From Sphingobacterium sp. ML3W (lineage in GTDB: Bacteria; Bacteroidota; Bacteroidia; Sphingobacteriales; Sphingobacteriaceae), in NCBI RefSeq assembly GCF_000747525.1, contig NZ_CP009278.1:2108001-2172000 (forward strand): a stretch of DNA of 64,000 bases, read 5' to 3'. The notes beneath the pieces were generated by a model that saw only the letters and a program-made list of their open reading frames with translations, was not told the DNA's origin and made no database searches. Below are positions 7,503 to 16,071 of this stretch, one piece after another. Numbering within the stretch: the first letter of the stretch is position 1; each line of letters starts with the position of its first letter. Made by a program: the position numbers and the translations under genes.

Positions 7503-8831
7503 ACGTTGAAAAAAGTGGCGGTGTTTTGCTATAGCAAAGTTGCTATATTTAAATCGTCAAATTTTAACACACCGCCATGGTAAATTTAAACGTTTTTAGT
7601 CAGATTTTATCACTTATCGACCGCGAATTATTCAAGGTTTTGGTTGCTAAGCACAAGAGTGACAAACATTGTAAAGGGATCAACAGCTGGACGCATCTTG
7701 CTAGCATGTTGTTTTGCCATTTTTCTTCTGCAGATTCAGTTCGTGATATCAGTAATGGCTTACGTAGTACGACTGGTAATTTGAACCATTTAGGTGTTGG
7801 TAGAGCACCCAGCAAGTCCAATATTTCCTATATCAACAAGCACCGCACCCATGAACTCTTTAAAGATCTGTACTTTTCGCTATTAGATAAGCTATGGCAA
7901 AAGGATACCCATTTGCGCAAAGATCTAACGCAATTAAAGCGCAAGGTTTATCTGATGGATGCCAGTATCATCCCTTTATGTTTATCTGTATTTGACTGGG
8001 CTAAATTTAGAAGCACCAAAGGTGCTGTAAAACTGCACACTGTGCTGGATTATGATGGATGTCTTCCTGTTTTCATGCAGATTACAGACGGGAAAGTTCA
8101 TGAAAGCCAGCGTGCGGGTAGCTATAGTTTTTCCAAAGGAAGCGTTGTAGTGGTGGATAGAGGTTATGTGGATTACAACTGGCTCGGGGATTTGGACAGC
8201 AGAGGTTGTTATTTTGTTACCAGGAGTAAAACTAACATGAAGTACAACGTTATCAAGTCATACCAGAGTGAAGCACTCCTTGAAAAGGGAATCATTAAAG
8301 ATGAGATCATTGAGCTTTCTGGTCCATCAGCAGATAGATACAACTCTAAACCATTACGCTTGATTCACTTTTGGGACAGCAGCACAGACAACCAGTACCA
8401 CTTTCTGACAAATAATATCCAATGGAAGGCATCACTAGTAGCTAACATTTATAAACAGCGATGGCAGATCGAGATTTTCTTCAAGCATCTGAAGCAACGC
8501 TTAAAAATATCATCTTTTGTGGGTACTTCTGAAAATGCGGTCATGATCCAAATATGGACTTCGTTGATTGGAATATTACTGCTCAAATACCTTCAGAAGA
8601 AGGCTAAATACGATTGGAATCTGTCTAACTTGGTCGGGTTTATCAGGATGAATATATTCGTGAAAATAAATATATGGCAATGGATAGATGATCCTTTTAT
8701 CAGGCCACCAGTTAAGGGTAAAAATGGACAGCTACAGATATTCTCAGACTAAAAAATAGGGTCAAAATTGAAATTATCTAAAAATAGATACTGTTTCAAG
8801 GGAAACACGCGCCTAAAATTTATTTAGGACG
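7495..8831 (+). mobile_element. IS4-family insertion sequence
   Basis: The element is delimited by short inverted ends: CGTCCTAAA at 7495-7503 and its complement TTTAGGACG at 8823-8831. It contains one intact transposase gene. I could not find a convincing direct target duplication; the boundaries may be off by a few bases. Confidence 0.7.
7577..8752 (+). CDS. IS4-family transposase
   Basis: The 391-residue protein is full length for IS4-family DDE transposases with an N-terminal DUF4372-like region. The first catalytic Asp lies in YLMDASIIPL (about residue 133) and the second in VVVDRGYVDYNW (about 194). The IS4 signature Y-(2)-R-(3)-E-(6)-K is present as YKQRWQIEIFFKHLK (about 293-307). 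The enzyme would cut and paste the element. No frameshift is seen, so it may be active. Confidence 0.9.
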   Translation: MVNLNVFSQILSLIDRELFKVLVAKHKSDKHCKGINSWTHLASMLFCHFSSADSVRDISNGLRSTTGNLNHLGVGRAPSKSNISYINKHRTHELFKDLYFSLLDKLWQKDTHLRKDLTQLKRKVYLMDASIIPLCLSVFDWAKFRSTKGAVKLHTVLDYDGCLPVFMQITDGKVHESQRAGSYSFSKGSVVVVDRGYVDYNWLGDLDSRGCYFVTRSKTNMKYNVIKSYQSEALLEKGIIKDEIIELSGPSADRYNSKPLRLIHFWDSSTDNQYHFLTNNIQWKASLVANIYKQRWQIEIFFKHLKQRLKISSFVGTSENAVMIQIWTSLIGILLLKYLQKKAKYDWNLSNLVGFIRMNIFVKINIWQWIDDPFIRPPVKGKNGQLQIFSD

Positions 8832-8892
8832 GAAGTGAATTGTAATTACCTATTTTTAGTATTTTAGGAACTATAAATCTAAACGAAACTTT

Positions 8893-10923
8893 ATGAATAA
8901 TCAATTTCTTGTTAAAAGTACTATGGCAGAGCTGCGAGCTTTGACATCATCTGAAATTTCGGATCTTGTAAATGATATCTATGATGGAGTGATTTTATTA
9001 GGTTATTATGAACGTGGTGATACGCCTGCACCAATATTATATTATAAAAGTTCAACTTCCAAAGTTGATGATAGTGGTAGTGTAATTGTAGTAAATAACT
9101 TTAAGTTGGAACATAAATTTTCTGATAAAGTTAATGTATCTTATTTCGGTGCAAGAGGAAATGGCATCAGTGACGATACGGTCCCTATTCAGAAGGCAGT
9201 GAATTTAGGTAAAGATATCGAATTCTTGAAAAATAAAAATTATAAGGTAACAGCCTGTGCAATGGGTAGGCCAATAACTGCAACTGGTTATTTAGTAGGT
9301 GAGGGTGGTGTTGCACTATCATCTAATACAATTGTTTATGGTAATAATGCAAAAATTACAGCATTTGCTGATTATAATCAGCCGGCTTACAATATTTTTC
9401 GAATTGAAAATATAGAAAATGTGATTGTTAAGGATCTGGAGTTAATTGGTGATAGAAATTCGCACACAGGAACGCTTGGTGAATGGGGTTATGGAATCGC
9501 AGTTTTAGGTTCAAGAAATATATTGTTAAACAATGTAGTTTCAAAAAACATGTGGGGTGATGGAGTTAACATACAGATGCTTAACGCAAATCAAGCAGGA
9601 GTTACTCAAGACACACATTGTAGCAATGTGACTTTAGAAAATTGTATTTTCAGCAATAACCGACGTCAGGGTTTATCCATTGAGGACGGGTCAACCATTA
9701 GAGTTTCAGGTTGCACTTTCGATAAATCAAATGGAAAAGCACCACAGTGTGGGATTGATATTGAACCCATTGTTGCGGGACGCGCATTTGTCGACGGAGT
9801 CACCATAGAAGATTGTATGTTTTCAGATAATGAAAATTCTGGAATTTTGATGGAATCCTTAAATGGCCCCATTTCAAATGTTACCATTCAAAACTGCTTT
9901 TTTCATCATAAAAAAGCAAAAATTTCAAATGCAGTTTATATTGGTATAAATACTTCAAGAAATAATTTGAACACAAAGATTCTTGGAAATACTTTTGATA
10001 AGAGTTTAGATCGGAGTCTTTATATTACAGGAGGTATGTATATGGCAATAAGTGGTAATTATATCGCAAAAGAATTTATCGTAAACAGTACTGACACAAA
10101 TTTACCTGAATTTTATACGGATAATCTAGTTATTGATAATAATACCCTATTATCAGGACTGACTTTAGAGTCGGGTGTTAGAAAGGTTACCATATCCAAT
10201 AATAAGATTGAGAGCCCCATCCGACCAAATACTTCTTCTATAGGTATTTTTAATAAATCCCAACGACTGATTGCAAATAATAATGAATTTAATAATTGTG
10301 AGACTGGTATACATTCTTATAATACAACTACAACTTCAGCAATCATCAATGAAAACATTTTTAAAAATATTAATATAGGTGTAGTGGCACAACTGAATTC
10401 AAAAATAATAAGTAATCAGTTCATTAATACTGGGATTAATAAGACATCTGGGTATGGAGAGTGCATTTCATTAGAACTAGGTTGTCATAATCTTTATATC
10501 AGTAACAATCATTCTCTATTGGATCAGAGTGAGGCAACGAAAGTAATCCAAAGTTCAAGTTTTTCAGGAGTGACATTTATTGGCTTCAAATACAATAATA
10601 GCCAGTATAATTACCATTGTTTTATTGGGTATAATGTTATTGCCAATTTCCCTGTGGACCTATCCAAAACCAATGTTTCTCTATTACCAGAGGCAATTTC
10701 AGGAAATTTATCTAGGCGACAAATCCTGTTCAAGGATGAAAAAGGTGTTATTGTAACTAGTTCGAGTGCTTTATCTCCACAAGGGACAAAAGTTGGGGAT
10801 TTCATTAGAGGTTCAGATAATAAGGTTTTTACTGTAATTACAGCACCTGTATTTTCAGGTATTGGAGATAATTTTACTGTTGTTACACAAGCAGTACTAA
10901 GAGAGTTAACGAATACAGTTTAA
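8893..10923 (+). CDS. right-handed beta-helix protein (pectate lyase 3 / tailspike-like)
   Basis: The 676-residue protein has no signal peptide. After about 90 residues comes the classic start of a Pectate_lyase_3/GH28-type helix (VSYFGARGNGISDDTVPIQK, about residue 83). It is followed by many parallel beta-helix coils rich in N-x-x-I/V patterns (NVTLENCIFSNN, GVTIEDCMFSDN, NVTIQNCFFHHK). The arrangement of a small N-terminal head, a 'GARGDGxxDD'-type linker and a beta-helix recalls phage tailspikes and capsule depolymerases. No clear catalytic pair is assigned, and there are no phage genes nearby. Upstream is the IS4 element, so the gene may have arrived with lost neighbours. Substrate unknown. 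Confidence 0.7.
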   Translation: MNNQFLVKSTMAELRALTSSEISDLVNDIYDGVILLGYYERGDTPAPILYYKSSTSKVDDSGSVIVVNNFKLEHKFSDKVNVSYFGARGNGISDDTVPIQKAVNLGKDIEFLKNKNYKVTACAMGRPITATGYLVGEGGVALSSNTIVYGNNAKITAFADYNQPAYNIFRIENIENVIVKDLELIGDRNSHTGTLGEWGYGIAVLGSRNILLNNVVSKNMWGDGVNIQMLNANQAGVTQDTHCSNVTLENCIFSNNRRQGLSIEDGSTIRVSGCTFDKSNGKAPQCGIDIEPIVAGRAFVDGVTIEDCMFSDNENSGILMESLNGPISNVTIQNCFFHHKKAKISNAVYIGINTSRNNLNTKILGNTFDKSLDRSLYITGGMYMAISGNYIAKEFIVNSTDTNLPEFYTDNLVIDNNTLLSGLTLESGVRKVTISNNKIESPIRPNTSSIGIFNKSQRLIANNNEFNNCETGIHSYNTTTTSAIINENIFKNINIGVVAQLNSKIISNQFINTGINKTSGYGECISLELGCHNLYISNNHSLLDQSEATKVIQSSSFSGVTFIGFKYNNSQYNYHCFIGYNVIANFPVDLSKTNVSLLPEAISGNLSRRQILFKDEKGVIVTSSSALSPQGTKVGDFIRGSDNKVFTVITAPVFSGIGDNFTVVTQAVLRELTNTV

Positions 10924-10993
10924 AGTATTAATGATAAGATCTAAAGTATAGGTTAAACTATAAGCGCATCAGTAATATGATGGCTTGGATGAG

Positions 10994-11035
10994 ATTACAG
11001 TTTCAATCATTTTTTATAATGATTGAAATTGTAAT
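10994..11035 (+). terminator. long stem-loop terminator
   Basis: Arms of 18 bp (10994-11011 and 11018-11035) match with one mismatch around a 6-nt T-rich loop. It lies 70 bp after the beta-helix gene. Confidence 0.6.
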
Positions 11036-11167
11036 TATTAAGGCTGAATTAAACGTAGGTAATTTGCATTTATCAAATAAGCTGTTGATAAAAGCATTTT
11101 TTTTCTTCAGCTAGCAGGTCTATCTATAAAAAAGGGTTTAAATCTTCCAATTCACCCCATAGAAGAG

Positions 11168-11226
11168 CCGATTGGGATGACCAGTCGGTTTTTTTCTGCC
11201 TTTGTTAATGATTTATCTGTTTTATC
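11168..11226. repeat. dispersed repeat, copy 1 (terminator-containing)
   Basis: This segment, with CCAGTCGG, a T-run and GATTTATCTGTTTTATC, recurs nearly unchanged at 15134-15189. It includes a hairpin terminator and its downstream flank. The shared piece suggests both loci descend from the same RHS-type or nuclease gene neighbourhood by duplication. Confidence 0.5.
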
Positions 11227-11388
11227 ACCATCATTAACCATATATTTTGGATTCAAGCCTTAACTTTCATTTCCTATAGCTGGCTTAGGGGGGCAATGAC
11301 AGGCTCTATGGGTTTTTTAGGAAGTCCTTTAGTTACTTCACCTACTTGGATTAGTGGTAGTATTAGTGACTATAAGGTCTCCGGCTTA

Positions 11389-11480
11389 GGAACTACAAAT
11401 TTGATTGTTAGATGATTTGTTTATAGTTCTGGGGGAATAGGTCTTTTAAGTTTTTGTGGTTTATGGACGCTATATTCTGT
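11389..11480 (-). pseudogene. IS66 transposase C-terminal relic
   Basis: Read on the minus strand this fragment encodes NIASINHKNLKDLFPQNYK before a stop. It is nearly identical to the end of the larger IS66 relic at 17496-17750. Only the last 25-30 codons remain. Confidence 0.6.
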
Positions 11481-11524
11481 CTTTAGGTAAAGTAGGTACA
11501 GAGACAACCTTTTTGGATACGATT

Positions 11525-12059
11525 ACCTTCAACTATAACTAACGGGGCTGGTTGATCAAGAGCAGTTCACCGAAGTTCAGTCAGCAACTGAAATATTAGG
11601 ATGGTACCGATCCACAATGGAACAGCAACATCAGCCAGCAGCTCTGGTGAGATGATGCAACACTTCCCAACACGTTCAGCTAAAGCTATGATAAGCACAA
11701 GTGTTAGCTATATATATGATGTCATAGGAACCAAACTTCAGAAAAAGTCTACCATTGGAACGATTAACAGTAGTCGTGACTATGTAAGGGGCATTGAGTA
11801 TAAAGGTGCAGATATCGATATCATCCACAATGGAGTTGGATATGCCTTAAAAAGCGGAACGAACTATGTCTACCATTATAACCTTACGGATCATCTGGGC
11901 AATGTCAGGGCTATGCTCAAGCGAGGGGGCACAGCTACAGCAGTAGATGTGACGCAACGTGACAATTATTCATTAGAATTTAGATTTAATTGTATTCATG
12001 AGCTCGATACATTTGGATGTATCTCGGTTTTTATCCATTCGGGAAGCAAAAAGTTGTAG
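11525..12059 (+). pseudogene. RHS repeat protein, decayed core region
   Basis: The first frame reads TFNYN-stop-RGWLIKSSSPKFSQQLKY-stop, with in-frame stops at 11540, 11597 and 11648. This is typical RHS-repeat sequence of Bacteroidota surface proteins. Homology then moves to the frame opened at 11601. There it reads YIYDVIGTKLQKKSTIG, RDYVRGIEYKGADIDIIHNG and YHYNLTDHLGNVRAMLKRGG, the conserved approach to the RHS core. The match stops after TQRDNY, where unrelated DNA with a small hairpin (12008-12025 region) interrupts it. The core resumes after about 12130, so the gene is disrupted by stops, a frameshift and an insertion. Confidence 0.7.
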
Positions 12060-12132
12060 CTGGAGGAAATAACCGAAGAACGTAGTGATGAGTTCATTTG
12101 AGGCACTAAAAAGAAGATAAATAATACAAATA

Positions 12133-12290
12133 ATAAGTAGCTTTATAACGGTAAAGAATCCCGGTATAGGGAACATGAGGACTATATAAAACAAATAATT
12201 ACCGAATAAATTCAGGGCGAGCTTGGAGGTCAGTACGATTATTCGTTCTTTGATTTTCTTGTTAAGGTACTCATGAAATCACTTCGTTTG
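12133..12290 (+). repeat. RHS core fragment, copy 1 of a 150-bp repeat
   Basis: This stretch encodes broken RHS-core pieces (LYNGKE, then IQGELGGQYDY in another frame). It recurs at about 13811-13965 with roughly the same length. Both copies share the same degeneration (an out-of-frame segment with ATAAAACAAATAATTACCG), so one was copied from the other after decay began. Confidence 0.6.
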
Positions 12291-12334
12291 GTTACGGAGC
12301 AAGGTTCTACGACGCAGAGATAGGCAGGTGGAAT

Positions 12335-13144
12335 GTGGTTGATCCGCTGGCGGAGGGGTATGCTTCTTATTCGCCTTACGCTTATGTACTTAATAGTCCG
12401 ATAAACCTTATTGATCCCAACGGTATGTGGTCTTCTATACCGGGTGGTTATTATACCGATGATCCGAATGATTTTGTTGCGTTTCAACAGTATTACCAAA
12501 ATCAAGGAGGTAATATGTTATGGGAAGAAATGTCCAATCATATTGAAAGTAGACCAAACTTTTCGATTCGTCTAAACGAGATTTTGGTTAATTCTACACA
12601 GAATTACTATAATGGTTCTTGGGTGCCAGAAGCTGAGTCTCAAGTGGCTTATTATTCGAGTAGATTAAGTAGCCAACAAGAAAATAAAGGAATTGAACGG
12701 TCAAATTTTTTAAGTGAAAATTGGAAAGATGTGGCTTTTATGGCAAATGATTTAGCTCAAGCATATGTTAAAGTAGGGACAACTTTTAAGATATCGGCAG
12801 GGTATAATTTATCGAATACAACAGTTCGACTTCCCTTTGGATTAACTGCAAGGATGAGTACTAAAGCAGTAGGAGTTGTTGCAAATTCGGGGAAATTTAT
12901 AGCTAATGCAGCACCTTGGGTTGCTGCAGGAGGAATAGCATATGGTTTATTGGCGGAAAGGCAATTTACTGCAGGGGATCTTTATCAGTCAATAGTTACT
13001 GGAGCTTCAGTTGTGCCTGGTTGGGGATTAGTCGTGGGGGGAGGAGCATTGGCGTTGGAGGGAACCTCTTATTATTTTACAGGCAAGAGCGTTTCACATA
13101 TTGTAAATAGACAACTTAATGGTGGTGTTATAATTAGTTGGTAA
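12335..13144 (+). CDS. RHS core end plus glycine-rich toxin tail
   Basis: The open frame runs in from about 12260 and reads [25 protein letters not shown], then [19 protein letters not shown], the hallmark end of an RHS core. The ATG at 12335 lies inside this core, so the open frame is the 3' part of a broken RHS gene, not a gene of its own. Beyond PNGM follows a tail of about 235 residues, the polymorphic toxin part. It is not a recognised nuclease; its last 80 residues are hydrophobic and glycine-rich, with [16 protein letters not shown], which suggests membrane insertion. The next gene, 16 bp downstream, encodes a small membrane protein, the expected place for an immunity protein. It can hardly be delivered as it stands because the upstream RHS shell is destroyed. 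Confidence 0.65.
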   Translation: MVDPLAEGYASYSPYAYVLNSPINLIDPNGMWSSIPGGYYTDDPNDFVAFQQYYQNQGGNMLWEEMSNHIESRPNFSIRLNEILVNSTQNYYNGSWVPEAESQVAYYSSRLSSQQENKGIERSNFLSENWKDVAFMANDLAQAYVKVGTTFKISAGYNLSNTTVRLPFGLTARMSTKAVGVVANSGKFIANAAPWVAAGGIAYGLLAERQFTAGDLYQSIVTGASVVPGWGLVVGGGALALEGTSYYFTGKSVSHIVNRQLNGGVIISW

Positions 13145-13160
13145 TAATAAATTAATATAT

Positions 13161-13598
13161 ATGAAATTTCTAGAATACTTATACTTTAGAATGTATAAAG
13201 CTTATGATGAGAAAAATGATAGTCCAGTTACTCGATCCTTCATGTATTTAACACTTGTACAGCTTTTTATTCTAATTCCTCTAATAATATACCTGGAGAA
13301 ATTATTAATTATTTCAAATATATTTCCAGAAATTTTTATATTTAAAATTATTAAGAGTAATTTATTTTTTTTTGCAATTATTATTTTAATTTTTTTATAT
13401 ACATATCTAATGTTTACTCGAAAACCTTTTTCTTATTATTTGGATAAGTTTTCTCAAAGTGCTATAAATAAATATGTCAAAATATGGATGTTGATAGTTT
13501 TTCCATTTCTTTTTTTATTTTTAACTATGATTTTTTATGTTCATCTATTTGGAGGAATGATATTAGGAAAGGAAATTATTGGAATATTTTCTAATTGA
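13161..13598 (+). CDS. small membrane protein, candidate immunity protein
   Basis: The 145-residue product has four predicted transmembrane segments (about residues 26-48, 62-84, 108-127 and a short C-terminal one). A charged N-terminus precedes them: MKFLEYLYFRMYKAYDEKND, then SP. It directly follows the toxin-tail gene on the same strand. The small gene at 16909 has the same layout, including an N-terminal YLFYKSYQ motif and a Pro before the first membrane helix, and it too follows a GWG-type toxin tail. Position and membrane nature suggest it protects against a membrane-acting toxin. No known immunity family is recognised with certainty. Confidence 0.6.
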   Translation: MKFLEYLYFRMYKAYDEKNDSPVTRSFMYLTLVQLFILIPLIIYLEKLLIISNIFPEIFIFKIIKSNLFFFAIIILIFLYTYLMFTRKPFSYYLDKFSQSAINKYVKIWMLIVFPFLFLFLTMIFYVHLFGGMILGKEIIGIFSN

Positions 13599-13704
13599 TC
13601 TCTACCCAAAATCTGGTTAATTAAGTTTACTTTTAACATAGGAGGCAACGGTTTTTATTTTACGATTAAACCTAGCAAAACATGTGTAAAACACTTCTTT
13701 TTTA

Positions 13705-13790
13705 TGACCTCCTCCCAAAAAACTAGAGTATTTAGAAGTAGAGAGTTGAGCTTGAATTACTAATTTTAAATAGGAGGAAAAGCGATCAAA
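13705..13790. repeat. 5' end relic of the IS407-like element
   Basis: These 86 bp align with the transposase-proximal end of the element at 17848-19065, from TGACCTCCTCCC through the Shine-Dalgarno-like AGGAGGAAAA. The copy breaks at the transposase start codon, which reads ATC instead of ATG. Confidence 0.7.
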
Positions 13791-13810
13791 ATAATTTATG
13801 CTTCGCATGA

Positions 13811-13965
13811 GCGCTATTTATAATGGCAAAGAATCCCATTAAAGGGGACGTGATGGTTATATAAAACAAATAATTACCGAATAAATTCAGGGCGAGCTTG
13901 GAGGCCAGTATGATTATTTGTGCTTTGATTTTCTAGTTAAGGTACTCATGAACTCACTTCTTTCA
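13811..13965 (+). pseudogene. RHS core fragment, copy 2
   Basis: Near-copy of 12133-12290, with the same broken reading of NGKE and IQGELGGQYDY-like codons. No intact RHS frame follows. It marks a second, displaced RHS 3' end. Confidence 0.6.
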
Positions 13966-14073
13966 CTTACATGTTCGATTGAATGATGTTTTATTTAGTA
14001 TTATAAACTAAATTAATTAGTTTTTATAAATATTGTTTTGTATCTTTAGTGTAATAACCAATTCACTGAATTT

Positions 14074-15108
14074 ATGAATTCAAGACAGACTGATCCAGGC
14101 ATTATTCCGCGTAAGCAGAATGATGAGTTGCTCAAAGGCGTATTCGAGGAAAATTTTCATGATTTTTTACTTTTTATGTATCCAAATGCAAAAGAGTTAT
14201 TTGATTTTGATCGTGGATTCTCCTTTAAGAATAAGGAGCTATTTAAGATTATCCCTGACCGTGAGCGTTCAGATGGTAAGCGTATCGCAGATTTACTAGC
14301 GAAAGTTTACCTGAAAGATGGCACGGAGAAGTGGATTATGGTGCATACCGAGATTGAAGGAGGTAATAGTTGCGATTTTGCGCATCGTATTTTTCAATAT
14401 CACTACCGTATTCGTGATAAGTTTGACGTACCTGTGGAGACCATTGCAGTCTTTACTGGTGACCGCAAGCAGCGTAGGCCTTGTGAATATTTGGAACAGG
14501 GGATACACACCTCTATACATTTCAAATACCTGTCCTATCAAATTTTTGACAACTCGGCGACAGAACTTCTAGATCTTGACAATATCTTTGCTTATATTGT
14601 AGTAGCCTGTCAAAAGGCATTACTAGAAGGTAAGGTTGCAGAAGAGGAGTTGGCAGAAGATCGAAGCACGATCGTTCGCGCACTATTGGCGAGTAAGAAA
14701 TATGATAAAGAGCGTATTATGCATTTTTTATTTTTCTTAAAAAGCTTTATCTTTATACAAGATGAAACAATAAACAATAATTTTGATTCATATATTTACC
14801 AAGTGTCTGGAGGCGCTATCAACATGGGAGTTATAGAAATAATTAAAAAACAAGAAAGAGAAGCTGGAATGTCGGCTGGAATGTCAGCTGGAATTGAGAA
14901 AGGGCTCGAAGAGCGCGCTAAGATTGTTGCAGAAAAGAAAAGGATTGCAGAGGAAAAGCATTCATTAGAATTGAAACTTCAAACGATATTGGAAGAAGCT
15001 CATAAGCAAGCATGCCATTCAGCTCGCATGATGCTTGAAGTAGGTGTTGATAAAGAGAAAATTGCTAAAGCTACTGGCCTTTCAATAACTGAAATTGAGA
15101 AGTTATAA
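14074..15108 (+). CDS. Rpn-family PD-(D/E)XK nuclease
   Basis: The 344-residue protein matches the Rpn (recombination-promoting nuclease, 'putative transposase') pattern. It opens with an N-terminal FHDFLLFMYP helix, then the PD-(D/E)XK core with RIADLLAKVYLKDG and WIMVHTEIEG (about 70-95), then the YRIRDKFDVPVETIAVFTGD strand-helix pair. The C-terminal third is charged and coiled-coil-like, with a short SAGMSAGIEKGLEERA repeat. Family members are metal-dependent DNA endonucleases, some recA-independent recombination enhancers and some linked to phage defence. It is monocistronic, between two decayed RHS fragments. The host role is unknown. Confidence 0.8.
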   Translation: MNSRQTDPGIIPRKQNDELLKGVFEENFHDFLLFMYPNAKELFDFDRGFSFKNKELFKIIPDRERSDGKRIADLLAKVYLKDGTEKWIMVHTEIEGGNSCDFAHRIFQYHYRIRDKFDVPVETIAVFTGDRKQRRPCEYLEQGIHTSIHFKYLSYQIFDNSATELLDLDNIFAYIVVACQKALLEGKVAEEELAEDRSTIVRALLASKKYDKERIMHFLFFLKSFIFIQDETINNNFDSYIYQVSGGAINMGVIEIIKKQEREAGMSAGMSAGIEKGLEERAKIVAEKKRIAEEKHSLELKLQTILEEAHKQACHSARMMLEVGVDKEKIAKATGLSITEIEKL

Positions 15109-15131
15109 TAAGAATACGATAAGATATATTG

Positions 15132-15189
15132 AACCGATTGTGACCAGTCGGTTTTTTTGTGTCTTTGTAATTGATTTATCTGTTTTATC
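15132..15189 (+). terminator. terminator hairpin in dispersed repeat, copy 2
   Basis: AACCGA (15132-15137) and TCGGTT (15148-15153) flank a 10-nt loop, followed by a T-run, just after the nuclease gene. The segment from 15134 to 15189 repeats 11168-11226. Confidence 0.6.
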
Positions 15190-15508
15190 GAGACTGTAAC
15201 GCAAACTGTGTCAACGGAATAATTTGATAAGATTTTATATATTTAATTATTCAAAGGGTATGGTCATGAAAGACGAGATTTCATTCGTGTTCGTTATTAG
15301 TTGAATTCAAGAGGGCTTCGCCGTATTGAATGGTTCAAAGAGGAAACTATGCAAGGTCTTTATAACGGAAGGTGTTTTAAACCAGATTGCTGTCCCTTCA
15401 AAAAACTGAAGTATTAACAAGTAGAAAATTGATAATAATGAGAGCTGCAAAGTCATTTTAAGCAAAGGATACAGTCAATCAAGAATTGGGCTTGCGTTAT
15501 GACGGGGC
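15190..15508. other. intergenic stretch with possible IS end relics
   Basis: GAGACTGTAACGCAAACTGTG (first 20 bases from 15190) resembles the ends of IS256-type elements. A region near 15389-15440 (CAAAAAACTGAAGTATT and AAGTAGAAAATTGA) resembles a more decayed copy of the IS407-like 5' end. Neither is complete and no gene is visible. Confidence 0.3.
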
Positions 15509-15540
15509 TTGGTAATCTTACGGAGTACAAATAATATTCA

Positions 15541-15566
15541 AAATGTAATCAAAATTGATTACATTT
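15541..15566. promoter_or_regulatory. palindromic operator of the toxin-antitoxin pair
   Basis: AAATGTAATCAA and TTGATTACATTT form perfect 12-bp arms around a 2-nt centre. The site ends five bases before the antitoxin ATG. It is the expected autoregulatory site for an HTH antitoxin. Because it lies inside the longer open frame starting at 15509, it supports the later start at 15572. Confidence 0.7.
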
Positions 15567-15571
15567 GTTTT

Positions 15572-16060
15572 ATGGAAAGAAGTTTAGAACGATTTAAAGG
15601 GATTCATCCTGGTATTATCTTAGAAAGAGAACTTAAGAAGCGTGCCATTAAACCAAGTCCGTTTGCACTTTCTATAGATACGCACAGACAGATTTTCAAT
15701 GCGATCATTAAAGGCAAGCGAGGGATTCCAGTACCTTTGTCATTGAAGGTTGATAAAGCGCTAGGTATTGAAGAGGGAACTTTTGCCTTGCTGCAAACAT
15801 ATTATGATATTGAAAGGGCTAAAGACACTTTTTTACATGGCGAAAAACCAAATTTGAATATCTTACGAAAAATTCTTTTTTGGGATACAGATATGAATAA
15901 AATTGATTGGCAAAAACAATCTAAAGCAGTTATTCAACGTGTTTTTGAACGTGGTAGTCAAGAAGAGCAAAATGAGATAACAAGGTTTTATGGAGATAAT
16001 AAGATTCAAAACGCTTTGGTTGAACGAATAACAGAACCAATGTCATTACATAAACATTAA
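15572..16060 (+). CDS. HigA-like HTH antitoxin
   Basis: I place the start at the ATG following the operator, giving 162 residues beginning MERSLERFKGIHPGIILERE. The HPG-IILERELKKR opening and the following helix-turn-helix (about residues 20-75, with IDTHRQIFNAIIKGKRGIPV) are typical of HigA/VapI-type XRE antitoxins. The remaining C-terminal half is family-specific and probably contacts the toxin. It lies 11 bp before the AbiEii-type gene. The protein probably neutralises the partner and represses both genes through the palindrome. Confidence 0.8.
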   Translation: MERSLERFKGIHPGIILERELKKRAIKPSPFALSIDTHRQIFNAIIKGKRGIPVPLSLKVDKALGIEEGTFALLQTYYDIERAKDTFLHGEKPNLNILRKILFWDTDMNKIDWQKQSKAVIQRVFERGSQEEQNEITRFYGDNKIQNALVERITEPMSLHKH

Positions 16061-16071
16061 CGTGTGCACAT

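Noticed and set aside
7495..8831. Target-site duplication of the IS4-family element
   Set aside because: The flanks (AGTAG and GAAGT) are not a clean direct repeat, so I do not claim a duplication.
11973..12505. Minus-strand frames over the RHS remains
   Set aside because: The plus strand carries recognisable RHS core motifs in this interval, so the opposite frames are shadows.
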